From Albugo candida (Eukaryota; Oomycota; Peronosporomycetes; Albuginales), in contig JBDOQK010000041.1 in NCBI GenBank assembly GCA_040437565.1, forward strand, positions 248,001-312,000: DNA of 64,000 bases, given 5' to 3'. The position numbers and the translations under genes were made by a program. Every line of letters starts with the position of its first letter. The stretch's first letter is position 1. Shown piece by piece: positions 37,590 to 47,623 of the stretch. The notes below the pieces were generated by a model. It was not told the DNA's origin and made no database searches. It saw only the letters and a list, made by a program, of their open reading frames with translations.

Positions 37590-39533
37590 TTGAATGGATT
37601 TCAAAGTAAAGAATTGTTCCGCATTAATGATCGGAATCGACGCTGCTACGTCGCGTCATGTATAGCAGTATCAAACGTCGCCAATGTTTCACGGGGAATG
37701 GACTCGAGCAACGAAGTAGCTCCTGAAATAAGTTCTGATGAGGCGGAATATGAAAATGAGAGCTTTATTGAAAGTGATGTCGTAGAGGAGGAATTAGGAC
37801 AGCACATTGCGCAAAAAACACCTGCATTTCACGCATCTGACGACAATAACAACGATTATGAGGATGAGTTTGAGCAAGAGGACGTTTACAGCGCTGAATT
37901 CGAGACAGCGAACGCTGTACCGCCAGCTCACAGCGCTGATAATAATTCTGATTATGAGGATTCCTTCGAGGTGGATAATGATTCTGATCCGCCGTCCAAG
38001 CACGATAAATCGTTACACGTGATTCCGCCTAAAGCAGCATTTGTAGCTCAAGCGTCAAAAATTGATCTCATGCAAAAAATCGCATCGACTTTGCAACTTG
38101 AATCTGACTTGGACGACGATAAAGCAAGTAGAAGCTCTCTATCGCTGCTCTTACGCAAGATTGAAAGTAAGTATCAGGATGAACTCGAAGCTCTTCGTGA
38201 GCAAAACAGCGTACTTACGTGGCGTCAGCGAGAGCTGAAGCAACAATTTCGGTATTTGAAGGAAGAAGCAGATTTGCGCAAAAGTAAACTTGCCAAGAAA
38301 AGGAGCAGAGCGGGAGAGCGTCGTCATGAGCATAAAAGAGCGATGGAAAGACTTCAACAAACATTAGAGGAGACCGGGAATCGTCTCAAGATCGAGAAAG
38401 AAGAGACGCAACGGCTTCATGATGAAGAGCAGAGCTATACGCAGCGAATTGATGAGCTTTCACATCAACTTCGACGCATGGAAGAGCGGAATTTTGCATT
38501 AGCGGAGAATTTACAAAATAGTTTGAAAGATTTGCATGCCTGCAATCTGAAGTTTGAAGACGCGGTGAACGATAAAATCTTCGCAGAAAAGAGGATGGAG
38601 GAATTGAGAACCGAACAGCATATAACTTTGGAGGTGTCAAAGCATAAGTATGAATTACAAATCGAAGAGCTTGAGAAAGGTTTGATAAAGGAAGCCCATG
38701 AAAGAATTGCCGAACGAGAAAACTTGCCAGACATCCATCAAATTGTTCTTGACGCAAAGTGCCGTCGACTCGAAGAGAAAGAGCAAGAAATCGATTTCAA
38801 ACTACGACACGCCCAAGAGCAAATGGAACTCCAAACTGCAAAACAAGAGCAGGAAATTTGCCGGGTTCTGGAACGAGCCAAATTGGCAGAGGATCGAGCA
38901 GATCAAAAAGTGAGGCAGGAATTTGAAAAGGTGCGTCTCTGTGCCTTACAAACCGAGGATCCAATGTACCTCATTGTATGCAATCAGATCACAAGAGAGC
39001 GTGACAGCATTGATGCTCAACGCCAAGAGCTACTACTCTCTATGATCAAAACAAATGCACGCTGGGATGAAGAGCGTGGAAAACTCGAGGCATTACGCGC
39101 ACAACTCGAAGTAAAACAACTGCGAGTCGTCGAAGAGCGAGCGGAAATCGATGCAAAATCTCAAATTTTAGAAGAACGTACCGTCCGATTAGATAATCAA
39201 ACAGCGCTTTTGCATGAGCGTAAACGGGAATTGCTTCAGCTCGGAAAAGAGACGTATGAGCGCTCACGCGTAGCAAATCATAAAATGAAACAAGTGACGC
39301 ATAATGAGACCGAATTGCGACGATTACGGGAAAACGAGGACAAAGTGCACGAATTATCACTCGAATGTGCAAAAAAGCAACAAGAACTCAAAGTTGAGAA
39401 AGCCACACTCGAAAAAGTTGCCTTACAATTGCAACAGGAACGTCTTCGGATCGTAAAGCAACGAATTGAGTCGCGTTATATATTTGATGGCGCTCGCAAA
39501 TTGGATTGTTTTCGTACCGTTGCTCGCGGGTAA
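37590..39533 (+). CDS. Large coiled-coil protein, FBF1-like (putative ciliary)
   Basis: Single exon, 647 residues from 37590. A Met at 37698 (MDSSNEVAPEISSDEAEYEN) may be the real start, because the 36 residues before it look like translated leader. An acidic, disordered N-terminal part has two related blocks (NDYEDEFEQEDVYSAEFE and SDYEDSFEVDNDSD). From about residue 185 to the end it is continuous Glu/Gln/Arg-rich coiled coil. The C-terminal half (RERDSIDAQRQELLLSM, LGKETYERSRVANHKMKQ) resembles the distal-appendage/transition-fibre protein FBF1, but coiled coils mimic each other, so this is a tentative name. It converges with the START-FYVE gene (97 bp between ends). Confidence 0.6.
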   Translation: MNGFQSKELFRINDRNRRCYVASCIAVSNVANVSRGMDSSNEVAPEISSDEAEYENESFIESDVVEEELGQHIAQKTPAFHASDDNNNDYEDEFEQEDVYSAEFETANAVPPAHSADNNSDYEDSFEVDNDSDPPSKHDKSLHVIPPKAAFVAQASKIDLMQKIASTLQLESDLDDDKASRSSLSLLLRKIESKYQDELEALREQNSVLTWRQRELKQQFRYLKEEADLRKSKLAKKRSRAGERRHEHKRAMERLQQTLEETGNRLKIEKEETQRLHDEEQSYTQRIDELSHQLRRMEERNFALAENLQNSLKDLHACNLKFEDAVNDKIFAEKRMEELRTEQHITLEVSKHKYELQIEELEKGLIKEAHERIAERENLPDIHQIVLDAKCRRLEEKEQEIDFKLRHAQEQMELQTAKQEQEICRVLERAKLAEDRADQKVRQEFEKVRLCALQTEDPMYLIVCNQITRERDSIDAQRQELLLSMIKTNARWDEERGKLEALRAQLEVKQLRVVEERAEIDAKSQILEERTVRLDNQTALLHERKRELLQLGKETYERSRVANHKMKQVTHNETELRRLRENEDKVHELSLECAKKQQELKVEKATLEKVALQLQQERLRIVKQRIESRYIFDGARKLDCFRTVARG

Positions 39534-39630
39534 CAGTGAAATTCGTGTACTGCTTCCAGCAGAATGAAAGCAGAAATGAAAGAAAATGACAAAAATTGAG
39601 ATTGATATAAATTAATTGCAAATGTCACAA

Positions 39631-40779
39631 TCAAAGGGAGCTGCAAGTGGATACATATGAGAATCCGAGTTGATCTTTCCGACTGCATCTTGATCGATAA
39701 CAAGATTGATTGAAGAAAACTCTCTCATGCATTTCTAGCTCTCTATTGGCCTTTTCGTGGCGTTTTGCCTGAACTGTGCACACCAAACAGATTCGGAATT
39801 GCTTTTGTTTATGACGCAATAAAACTCTTCCGTTCACAAGTGCAGGCAGCTTTATTCCCTGAAATACGCTGCATTTAGAACAGATTACTTCCCCACAACA
39901 TCGACAGTGATGACGGTATCGAAAACAGTTGAAAAGGCGATAACAGATGGCGCATTCCGATCGCTCGTAATTGGGAATCCATAGTGTTGGATCGATCAAA
40001 TGGATGGGATACTGTTGCCTCTGCGATACAAAACGTTTCATCTGATAGACACTAAACCAAAGATCCGATTCCGCAGTCAATTGCGCTAAAGAACTGTCCA
40101 TTGGTTCTTTGTAATCGACACACAATATGTGATGCATTCTGACGACATTTGGCTCATTCTTCTTCACTCGGTAAATGTATGCGGACAAAACTTTGCCGCG
40201 TACGAAACCATACAAATTCTCTACAGAAGGGCACTCTGCAACGTGGATGGATCGCAGTATCCTCACATAGCACTCATTTCCATCCTGATCGATCACCTTA
40301 TCCTGAACATCAATACAACAAAAATCGCGGTCCGCTGTTGCCTGTGATTGTATACCCAAGACAAACCAGCGAAGACCAATGTATCTGTAAGGTGTCGCAT
40401 CCGCGCGTGGGATAATAGTGGCCAGCGTTACCGCATGCAGAATCTGTGGATTGATCCGTTTCATAAAAGCTCGAAAGACAGCATCGTCGTCGACGGCACA
40501 TATAGCAATCGCATCTTCCACTGAACCGTGATATTCGCTTAGACCGGAGAGGTGTACCCACTTTCTCGATCTCATTTCAAACGGTGTGGTTTTCGACGAA
40601 GGACGAAACAACCGCACGTTCTTTTTCTTACGCACATATCGCCACTTCGAAGTCACTGTATTCGCCAGTGCCATCACTTGCTCAATAATATTATGAGCGG
40701 TTCCTATATATTCAATACATCGATCGGGAGGAAGGGTATCATCGAGTCGGAATAATCGAGTCGGAATTTCAGGAGACAT
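39631..40779 (-). CDS. START-FYVE domain protein
   Basis: Single exon, 382 residues. The middle (about residues 40-250) fits the START-like lipid-binding fold common in oomycete START-FYVE proteins (YRYIGLRWFVLGIQ, VRILRSIHVAECPSVENL). A FYVE zinc finger spans about residues 270-345: CAICYRLF, the basic PI3P-binding patch RYRHHCRCCGEVICSKCS, and RICLVC. The RHHCR core is intact; the upstream WxxD motif is replaced by WIPNYE. FYVE domains recruit proteins to PI3P on endosomes (family knowledge), so an endosomal lipid-handling role is plausible. Such proteins are numerous in oomycetes. Confidence 0.85.
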   Translation of the reverse strand: MSPEIPTRLFRLDDTLPPDRCIEYIGTAHNIIEQVMALANTVTSKWRYVRKKKNVRLFRPSSKTTPFEMRSRKWVHLSGLSEYHGSVEDAIAICAVDDDAVFRAFMKRINPQILHAVTLATIIPRADATPYRYIGLRWFVLGIQSQATADRDFCCIDVQDKVIDQDGNECYVRILRSIHVAECPSVENLYGFVRGKVLSAYIYRVKKNEPNVVRMHHILCVDYKEPMDSSLAQLTAESDLWFSVYQMKRFVSQRQQYPIHLIDPTLWIPNYERSECAICYRLFNCFRYRHHCRCCGEVICSKCSVFQGIKLPALVNGRVLLRHKQKQFRICLVCTVQAKRHEKANRELEMHERVFFNQSCYRSRCSRKDQLGFSYVSTCSSL

Positions 40780-41029
40780 GCAGAATTCGATTGGCGACGA
40801 GAAATTCCTACCAAAATCACAACGGGATAGCTAATGACAGCACCGCATTCAAAAGATTGTTTCTATCAAGTCGTTCAGGCACGTTTTTACATGAACCAAT
40901 GATGGAACATCCTTACACTAAGCTTTCAGCCTGTCTGCTGACAAAATCGGGAGAGGAATGAAGTTGGGCTTTCTTTTTAGTGGTGTTAAGCCTTAGTTTT
41001 CGAGACAAGTGGTTAGATTGATCAGACAT

Positions 41030-44000
41030 TTACGTGATGACTGTGGGCGTAGTACGACCGGTTGCTTCCACGAGCTTGGATACAGTGAGCCCGACATCGA
41101 TTAAAGGAGCTAGCGCTGTCGCAGCGTCTTGATCAAGATTTCCATTTGGTGATTCATACTTTTCAATGTACATGCGAATAGTTGCACCAGCAACACCGGT
41201 GCCTGACAATCGGAAAATAACTCGCGAGCCATCTTCAAATATGTATCGAATTCCCTGATGACGTGATACGCTTCCATCCACAGGATCTGAGTACGTGAAT
41301 TCATCGGCTATTTTCACTTGGAATCCATTCATTTTTTGACCGATTATATTCTCAAATTTCACCATTTTCGCAAACATTGTCTCTGCTGCGGTTTTGTCGA
41401 CATTTTCATAGTCGTATCGACAGTAGTAATTCCGCCCATACGTTTTCCAATGCTCACGCACGATGCTTTCCACCGATACGAGAGGACCGTCGCCTTGTTT
41501 TGATGCGAGAATGGATAGCCATGCCAATACTGCCCACATTCCGTCTTTTTCACGAATGTGATTGGATCCTGTGCCGAAACTCTCTTCACCGCAGATAAAT
41601 GGCGTGTAATCTTCTTTTCCATATATTTCTTTGGAATCCATTAAATTGCCGAAGAATTTCCAGCCGGTTGGCACCTCAAATAACGCAATTCCAAGTTTCT
41701 TCGCCACCAAATCAACCGCGCCACTAGTAGGCATCGACCGAGCAACACCACGTAAGCCTCTTTTGTTGAAAAATGGAATTATGTGCGCATTAGCAGCGAT
41801 GATCGCCAAAGAGTCTGATGGTGTGACAAAGAATTTCGACCCCAAAATCATATTACGATCTGCATCACCGTCGCAAGCGGCTCCAAAAGCAGGTGGATTC
41901 TTCTCCGTCGGTACCGGTTTCCCGTGGCAATCCAAGCCCATAATTTTGACCAATTCTTTAGCATATGTGAGGTTGGGATCTGCGTGACCTCCGTTGAAAT
42001 CCTCCTTTGGAGTGTCATTCAAAAGACAAGAAGCCGATGCCCCAAGCTCATTCACAAACACACGATGGGCATATGGACCTTGGACGCCCCACATTGCATC
42101 ATATACAAATGAGAAATCTTTGCGAGCGAATAGCTTCTTAATTGCTGCAAAATCAAAAATCTTTTTGAGTAAATTCACATGGTCTTCTGTAGCGTCGAAT
42201 ATTTCAATTGTGATGGTACGACTTCTGTCTTCAGAGGCAAAGCACGTTTTACCAATCTTGGAGATATCAACATTGGGGAAATCTTTAGCAATCTTGAAAC
42301 TCTGTATTGTCTTTGTATTGTTATAAATCTCATTCGTCAGTTTCTCCGGTGCTGGGCCTCCGTTCTCGCAGTTGTATTTGATACCGAAATCTTCGTCCGG
42401 GCCACCAGGATTATGACTCGCGGTGAGGATGAAAGCACCAAACGCCACACTTCCACCTTCGCGTTCACGAATGACAGCTGAGACTGCAGGAGTACTCAGC
42501 AGTCCATTTTGTCCCAGCCAGATGCGATCCACACCAGCGGCAACAGCCATTTTGATAATAATTTGAATTGCTTCTTGGTTAAAGTATCGTCCATCACCGG
42601 AAACGACGAGCGTTCCACCATACAAATCACGAGAAGGTAATGCATCGAAAACACTTTGCACAAAGTTGTGTAAATAATGGCCTTCCATAAATGTTTTCGT
42701 CTTTTTTCGAAGTCCAGAAGTTCCTGGTTTCTGATCGGGGATCGGAGATGTTTTCACAACGGTACTTTTGAGCTTTCCGAGTCCCTTTTGTTCTGTCAAA
42801 TCCACGGTCGTGTCTTTGTACGTGCCACTTGAAATCGTTTTTGGCTCACTGCTATTGTTCACCACGGTCACCTCGCCTTCGAAGACGACATCTGGAGCAA
42901 AGCAAACGTCACCAGTCACTTTTAGGCGACTACACTTGATCAACGATGGTGTATTGCCCCGCAGCGCCGCTTCCAGCTGTTGAACAAGCTTGAACGTCTT
43001 CGAATCCAATGCGACAATTGGCGCGACACCGTCACATTCTGGTGCCAGTATAGGACGAGAATCACTTGTTAGAACGTAAGCATCTGAGCGTAGTAGTAGC
43101 AAGTCATCACACTTTTTGACCGGGGCAAAGCGAGAGCGAGGAACACAGACAGCTCCTGCACCAGCAAACGACTCAATCGCAGCTCCCATTGCGGTTTCCA
43201 GTTGGAAGACAGGAGTGGAAGAGGGATCTTTTGGTTCTACTGTCTTTGCATTTTTGATCATTGGAAGACGAATAAGTCCACCTTGAGTCTCCAATTCTTC
43301 AGCAAGTTTGTCCAGACGAATCCACAAGTTGTTGGTATTAAAGAATCGATGCTTTTTGATATCTTGAAAGTGCTTTTCATCATTACCCTCGCATTGTGCC
43401 GATTCTCTCAAAATTAACCGCCCATCCAAATTCCGTTTCGCCAAATGGCCTCCTTTCTTATCGTTCTCCGTCCGTTCGCAGCACTCCATCAGGAACGGTT
43501 TGCCCGACTACACAGCATGAGAGCACATACGATTACAACTTGACCTGTCAGGTTACAAACGTGTTGAGTACCTGAGCAAAGTACGTCAGCATGTCCAAGT
43601 CCATGCACGCACCCAGATTGTCTGAGTTTGACACAAACATATACTTGTATCCTTGCGATAAAAGCTTTTCTAGTTTCCCAGACCCAGCAAGAGACGGATA
43701 CAGGTCACCGTGACCAGGAGGACACCATTCCTTGGATGAGTTGAGCGAATACGTTGCGGGTGCCAAAGTGCTTGCATCAACTTTCGGTACTTTGTTTTGT
43801 AACAGTTCGAGCTCTTTATCGTCAACAAGTTCAGGGTATTTTTGTAAATATTCCAAAGTATCGGCGCTAGTACTGAAACTGTTCATTAAAACGAAGCGGA
43901 CGTTGGAGTGATGCACTTGACGTAGCTCCATCACCTACGCGTCAAAATCAAGTACTAGCAAATAAAGCGACAAATGATGATTATCGTACCTGCTTCGCAA

Positions 44001-44325
44001 TCAGATCCAAAAACGTATCATCATTCTTCACAGTAAGCAAAGATTTCGCCTTGTCGAGCCCCATGCTCGTCCCGAGCCCGCCATTCAACTTGAGAACGAC
44101 CGTTTCCTTCAGCAATTTCGAGTCTGCTACGATAGATTCTCGAATACAGCCAGGCTTTCCTTCCAAGTAATCCAATGTCTCCACAGACGATATAGAATTC
44201 TCGGTAATCATTCCAGAATCGCCACTCACAAGCGCTTGATAAGAGTGTTCAAACGCTTTGATAGCCGCTTCACTGAGCCCTTCGTTCTCCATTTTGGCGC
44301 GAAATGGAGCAAAATTTCCACTCAT
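41030..44325 (-). CDS. Bifunctional UDP-glucose pyrophosphorylase - phosphoglucomutase fusion
   Basis: Three exons (44325-43990, 43934-43572, 43507-41030; introns 55 and 64 bp) encode 1058 residues. The N-terminal half is UGPase: the nucleotide loop VVLKLNGGLGTSMGLDKAKS, KEWCPPGHGDLYPSLAGSG, MFVSNSDNLGA, CERTENDKKGGHLAKR, FFNTNNLWI and the C-terminal beta-helix. From about residue 500 it is phosphoglucomutase: phosphoserine loop TASHNPGGP, metal loop CDGDADRN, sugar loop GEESFGTGSNHIREKDG and phosphate-binding RLSGTG. It would convert glucose-6-phosphate to glucose-1-phosphate and then UDP-glucose for beta-glucan, cellulose and glycoprotein synthesis. The Met at 44325 (MSGNFAPFRAKME) has no targeting peptide, so it is probably cytosolic. 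Similar fusions are known in diatoms (from memory). Confidence 0.93.
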
Positions 44326-44611
44326 TTTTTCGTTATACAAAATTGTTTGAGTCGTACGATGGAAAACGGAAAATGACGAGGGCGATGATGTCAAAAAAAG
44401 GACCGACGAAAGATCCGATTCGATTTATCTTATTGGCTGATTAAATTTTTCGATTATTTAATATTCTGAAATTACGAAAATAGACGTCGATGTAGAGATT
44501 CTCGTCAAGTGGCCTTTCCCTTAATATCAATGTGTAGCTATCTTTATGCGATACGACGCATGCTTTTTCGAACTTAACAGAAATAACTGCTATGTCCTGA
44601 TTGAAGTATCA

Positions 44612-45750
44612 ATGCGATCGAATGCTTCCGCGTCGTATAAAGTGTTGAGAACACTGCTCAGTCAATTTTGCTACGAACGAAAACTGTTTCCTGTCGAATG
44701 TTTCTGCAGAGAGAAATTTGGGAGTATGCGGATATCTGTCAAGTGAGCTCTCATTCGCCATCGTTTGCTTTTTAGATCATTCTGTCCACGTGATGAAGCA
44801 ACAATTCCCAAACCATTGCTCCTCCGCACGATATCTCGAATCTGTACGAGCCGCAAATCTGCATTTTTCATAATATAATACGATGTACATCGTAATTCTG
44901 TCAGTTGTTGGAATTTGGGGTGCAAGAGTGTTTGCGATGCGATTGTCTTATCGCATTTTATTTCGATGTTGTGGATCTAAGCGATCAGAAGATCATTGAA
45001 ACCTTCAAATTCAGCCGTTCATCGTTTTTTCAATGTACAGAACGTCGTGCTATCTGCAATTCTGCTCAACACACTGCATAATGATTTCTCGCAGCTTCAA
45101 CTTTACAAGATTTGGACCAACTTCTGAGGGAATTGACGGCAAAAAACGAGCTATTGCTTCAGACAGTTTGTTGCGTTTTCTCAGTCACTATGATCGCTAC
45201 AAAGGTTTATCTTTTAGCTGGATCCGATTGGTGTGACGACATGTTTTTCGGTGCGATTGGAGTTCGAGGAAGGCAAGTCGTTTCTCTTTCAATGGTTTCA
45301 GCAAAAAATTTAATGGATTACTTGTTCGTAGCTTTGACTCCCTTTCCATCATGGATACCTCCGTTCTTCAAAAAGCATGTTGTGAACTCAGCGTCAAGAC
45401 AGGAACGCGAGGGTTTCGTGGAGTTGGAAATCGGATGCTGTGCTTTGGAAATGGAGCAATATAGATTTCAGGTCGAATCGTCACGAGATGGCGCGGCGAA
45501 CCTACACTGTTCATTGAAGACAGAGCAAATTCAGCACTCCATGATGGCCACAAACACGTTCGTATCAAGTCCTGTAAAGTCGATGATGCACCAATCGCCG
45601 GAACCGATACGAAATCGCGTGGGAGAATCTGCAGCTTTTATTTTGTCACGTCGAACATATCGCAATGTCAACGAAAACGCGTTTGGAAAGCGTTCATGGT
45701 GTACCACGAAAACGATTAACTGTGGTCGCCAGATAAATGATGGGACATAG
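44612..45750 (+). CDS. HORMA-domain protein, HORMAD/Hop1/ASY1-like (six exons)
   Basis: Reconstructed from splice signals: exons 44612-44723, 44776-44843, 44905-45034, 45095-45165, 45218-45272 and 45332-45750, introns 52-61 bp, all phases consistent, about 284 residues (an ATG at 44546 would add 22). The spliced text follows meiotic HORMA proteins block by block: FCYERKLFPVECFCREKFG (HORMAD1 has ICYLRGLFPEESFGERKL), ARYLESLLEFGVQECLR, IAFYFDVVDLSDQKIIETF, LLLQTLDPIGVTTCFSVRL, and ALTPFPSWIPPFFKK at the TPPDYQPPGFK position. The fifth intron uses a GC donor (G|GCAAGT); with the GT four bases on, the frame loses this match. The C-terminal ~85 residues are Ser/Met-rich with SP sites. Such proteins organise meiotic chromosome axes. 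It starts divergently from UGP-PGM. Confidence 0.7.
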
Positions 45751-46362
45751 AGAGCATGGCATGGTTATATTCGATTGAAGTTCACTTGATTTAATGTCTG
45801 AAGCCCTGTCGTTCAATCTAAAACACATTACCAAATCTTTCCATGGCACCCGAGACCGCGTCGAGCACACTGTATGCAATAACAGATGAGATGCACTGCG
45901 ATATCGCCTCTGTAATACCACTCACCGATGCTCTTTCAAGACGCATACTGATCGAAACGCACCAGATTCGTCAAAACGCTACATTTATACAAATTGGCAA
46001 CAACTCTATTCGTTGGAGGTCATGCAAGTTGACGAACCTGAACGGAACGCAGGCGACGAGAGCTGTCAAGTACTGTCATTGTCTCTACCATAATTGGGCA
46101 GCCTGAACAACAAGCCAGTCAGGGAAAACGATACTAGATTGCAATTGAATGCTGGTACCAGATATTTTGGAGACTGCTGTGACCACCAAGATACTTGTAC
46201 CAAGCTCTTGCATCGTTACGTCGCAGTTTCTCAGGGAAGGATCATCAGACTCAACCTAATTGCACGATTCATATCGTACGGCAAGCTTGGACTTTGAGTG
46301 GTGCCACGGTACCTTCAATATGCTATCAGCGACAGGCTTGATCCAATAATGATGAGTCGTTG
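45751..46362. other. Intergenic spacer between convergent genes
   Basis: About 610 bp between the HORMA gene stop and the ubiquitin-like gene stop. Two overlapping plus-strand frames (about 87 and 67 codons) show no recognisable protein and no good splice partners. Confidence 0.4.
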
Positions 46363-47479
46363 TCAGACCATTGATGGAAGTACGTGTTTGACGCTGGCTC
46401 CACACGCCTGAATAAATGCAATCAACTGGGATCTAAGCGGGTCAGATGAAACATTACCTTCTTCCGATCTGAACAGCAGATCACATGAACACACTTGATT
46501 TCCATCAGTCTGCGCGGGAACGGTGGTCGTCTCTCCATTCCATCGTCCTTCCATACTATCGATGTTTCCAGGAATAAAATGATAGTTTAAAGAATAGCGC
46601 TTCGTTTGTTGATATACCTTGGTATAACGTGATAGTTGCATCCATTCACGCGTACAGAGAGCTGGTTGAAGAAGGTCCGACCACTTCCGCCTAAAAAATA
46701 GGGTAAGAGTTTACTTTTACTTTTTCTCTAATATCGTTACCTTTATTCGAATTGAAATGCGGTTTCTGCGAGTATGAATGCGTTCGTGTCGAAATTAGCC
46801 CCTTTTCGGCTCCCATTCTATGCAAAATGCCATCTTCCAAATTTGAATAAGAACACGATATCGATATCACACGATATAGCTCTATTACCTGTTCCTGCAG
46901 CCCACACATTATCTACAGAGTTTTGACAAATGAATACCAGACAACTTGAAGAGAGAGTAACTGAACCTGTACCTTGTTGCAGCATCTTTATGTGGTCTTG
47001 CTCATGTCGATGACGATTCTTGATCGACTGCGCAAGAAGTTTATAATTTACTGGTGCGAACGGTTCATGTTTAGCCTGCACAACAAATCAATACGACCTC
47101 TAAGCGATCATTCACCTCCTCACCTCAATATGCACCAAAGTGTCACCATCAGCAATGCCCAATTCCGCCAGCGTTTTCTCATCGGGAACCTCTTTTCCTT
47201 TGTGTAACAACAGAATCAAATTCGGATGCCCTCTGCATTTCCCACTATCCAAATATGCGGCCTACAGAGAATTAAGACTCGTCATCGAACAGTGCTAATG
47301 ATCAATACCTTCACGGCGGCAATGCTTTCTTCCGGTAGAGTTTCAACTGTGAAAGACTGCTCTTCGTTTTTGATATGAATGTGTATCGACTCTTTTGCAG
47401 TATCATTCTTTGGATTCGGACTGACTTTCGTCATTGTGCAATGCGGTACACTGACTTCTGTTGAAGCGGTAGTTGCCAT
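46363..47479 (-). CDS. Ubiquitin-like domain protein, C-terminal region unrecognised
   Basis: Seven exons on the minus strand (47479-47309, 47261-47124, 47075-46973, 46912-46889, 46833-46741, 46690-46618, 46555-46363) keep phase throughout and give 264 residues. Exons 1-3 are secure. The 24 bp exon 4 and the acceptor of exon 5 are my best solution, not certain. Residues ~32-105 form a ubiquitin fold (SIHIHIKNEEQSFTVETLPE, HPNLILLLHKGKEVPDEK, LAELGIADGDTLVHIE). A charged helix follows (YKLLAQSIKNRHRHEQDHI), then a Gly/Asn-rich part and a C-terminal block around HVIPSMEGRWNGETTTVPAQ that I do not recognise. It shares a 144 bp divergent promoter containing a heat-shock element with the i-AAA protease, suggesting a stress or proteostasis role. 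Confidence 0.65.
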
Positions 47480-47528
47480 TTAATTGTATGAATTGTAGTT
47501 ACTTGACGAGATCTTGGCCAAGTTCGTG

Positions 47529-47553
47529 TTCTAGAAAGTTCGTTTTTCTAGAA
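47529..47553. promoter_or_regulatory. Heat-shock element in a divergent promoter
   Basis: The sequence TTCtaGAAagTTC at 47529-47541 is a perfect three-unit HSF site. A second TTCtaGAA pair follows at 47546-47553. It lies 50 bp upstream of the ubiquitin-like start codon and about 70-95 bp upstream of the protease start codon. HSF binding is inferred from the consensus only. Confidence 0.7.
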
Positions 47554-47585
47554 TTAGTGTTACGTTCGCTTTTAAAGTCTTTCAA

Positions 47586-47590
47586 CCAAT
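47586..47590 (+). promoter_or_regulatory. CCAAT box upstream of the i-AAA protease gene
   Basis: AACCAATAAG lies about 34 bp upstream of the start codon at 47624, in the same divergent promoter as the heat-shock element. A short motif, so only suggestive. Confidence 0.3.
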
Positions 47591-47623
47591 AAGAACCGCT
47601 GATTCGTTTGAGAATCGAATCAA

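Noticed and set aside
38386-38757. A minus-strand gene opposite the FBF1-like coiled coil
   Set aside because: A shadow frame typical of Glu/Gln/Arg-rich coiled-coil coding sequence; no independent support.
44743-44775. A 33 bp GTGAGC...TAG intron in the HORMA gene
   Set aside because: Too short for this genome, and it gives a protein without HORMA similarity; the GTATGC donor at 44724 gives a 52 bp intron and the expected text.
45112-45750. A 212-codon unspliced gene
   Set aside because: Parts of the frame cross two introns of the HORMA gene (45166-45217 and 45273-45331); the rest is real exon sequence.
45843-46297. Two overlapping plus-strand small genes
   Set aside because: No family resemblance and no compatible splice sites found; may be chance frames in the spacer.
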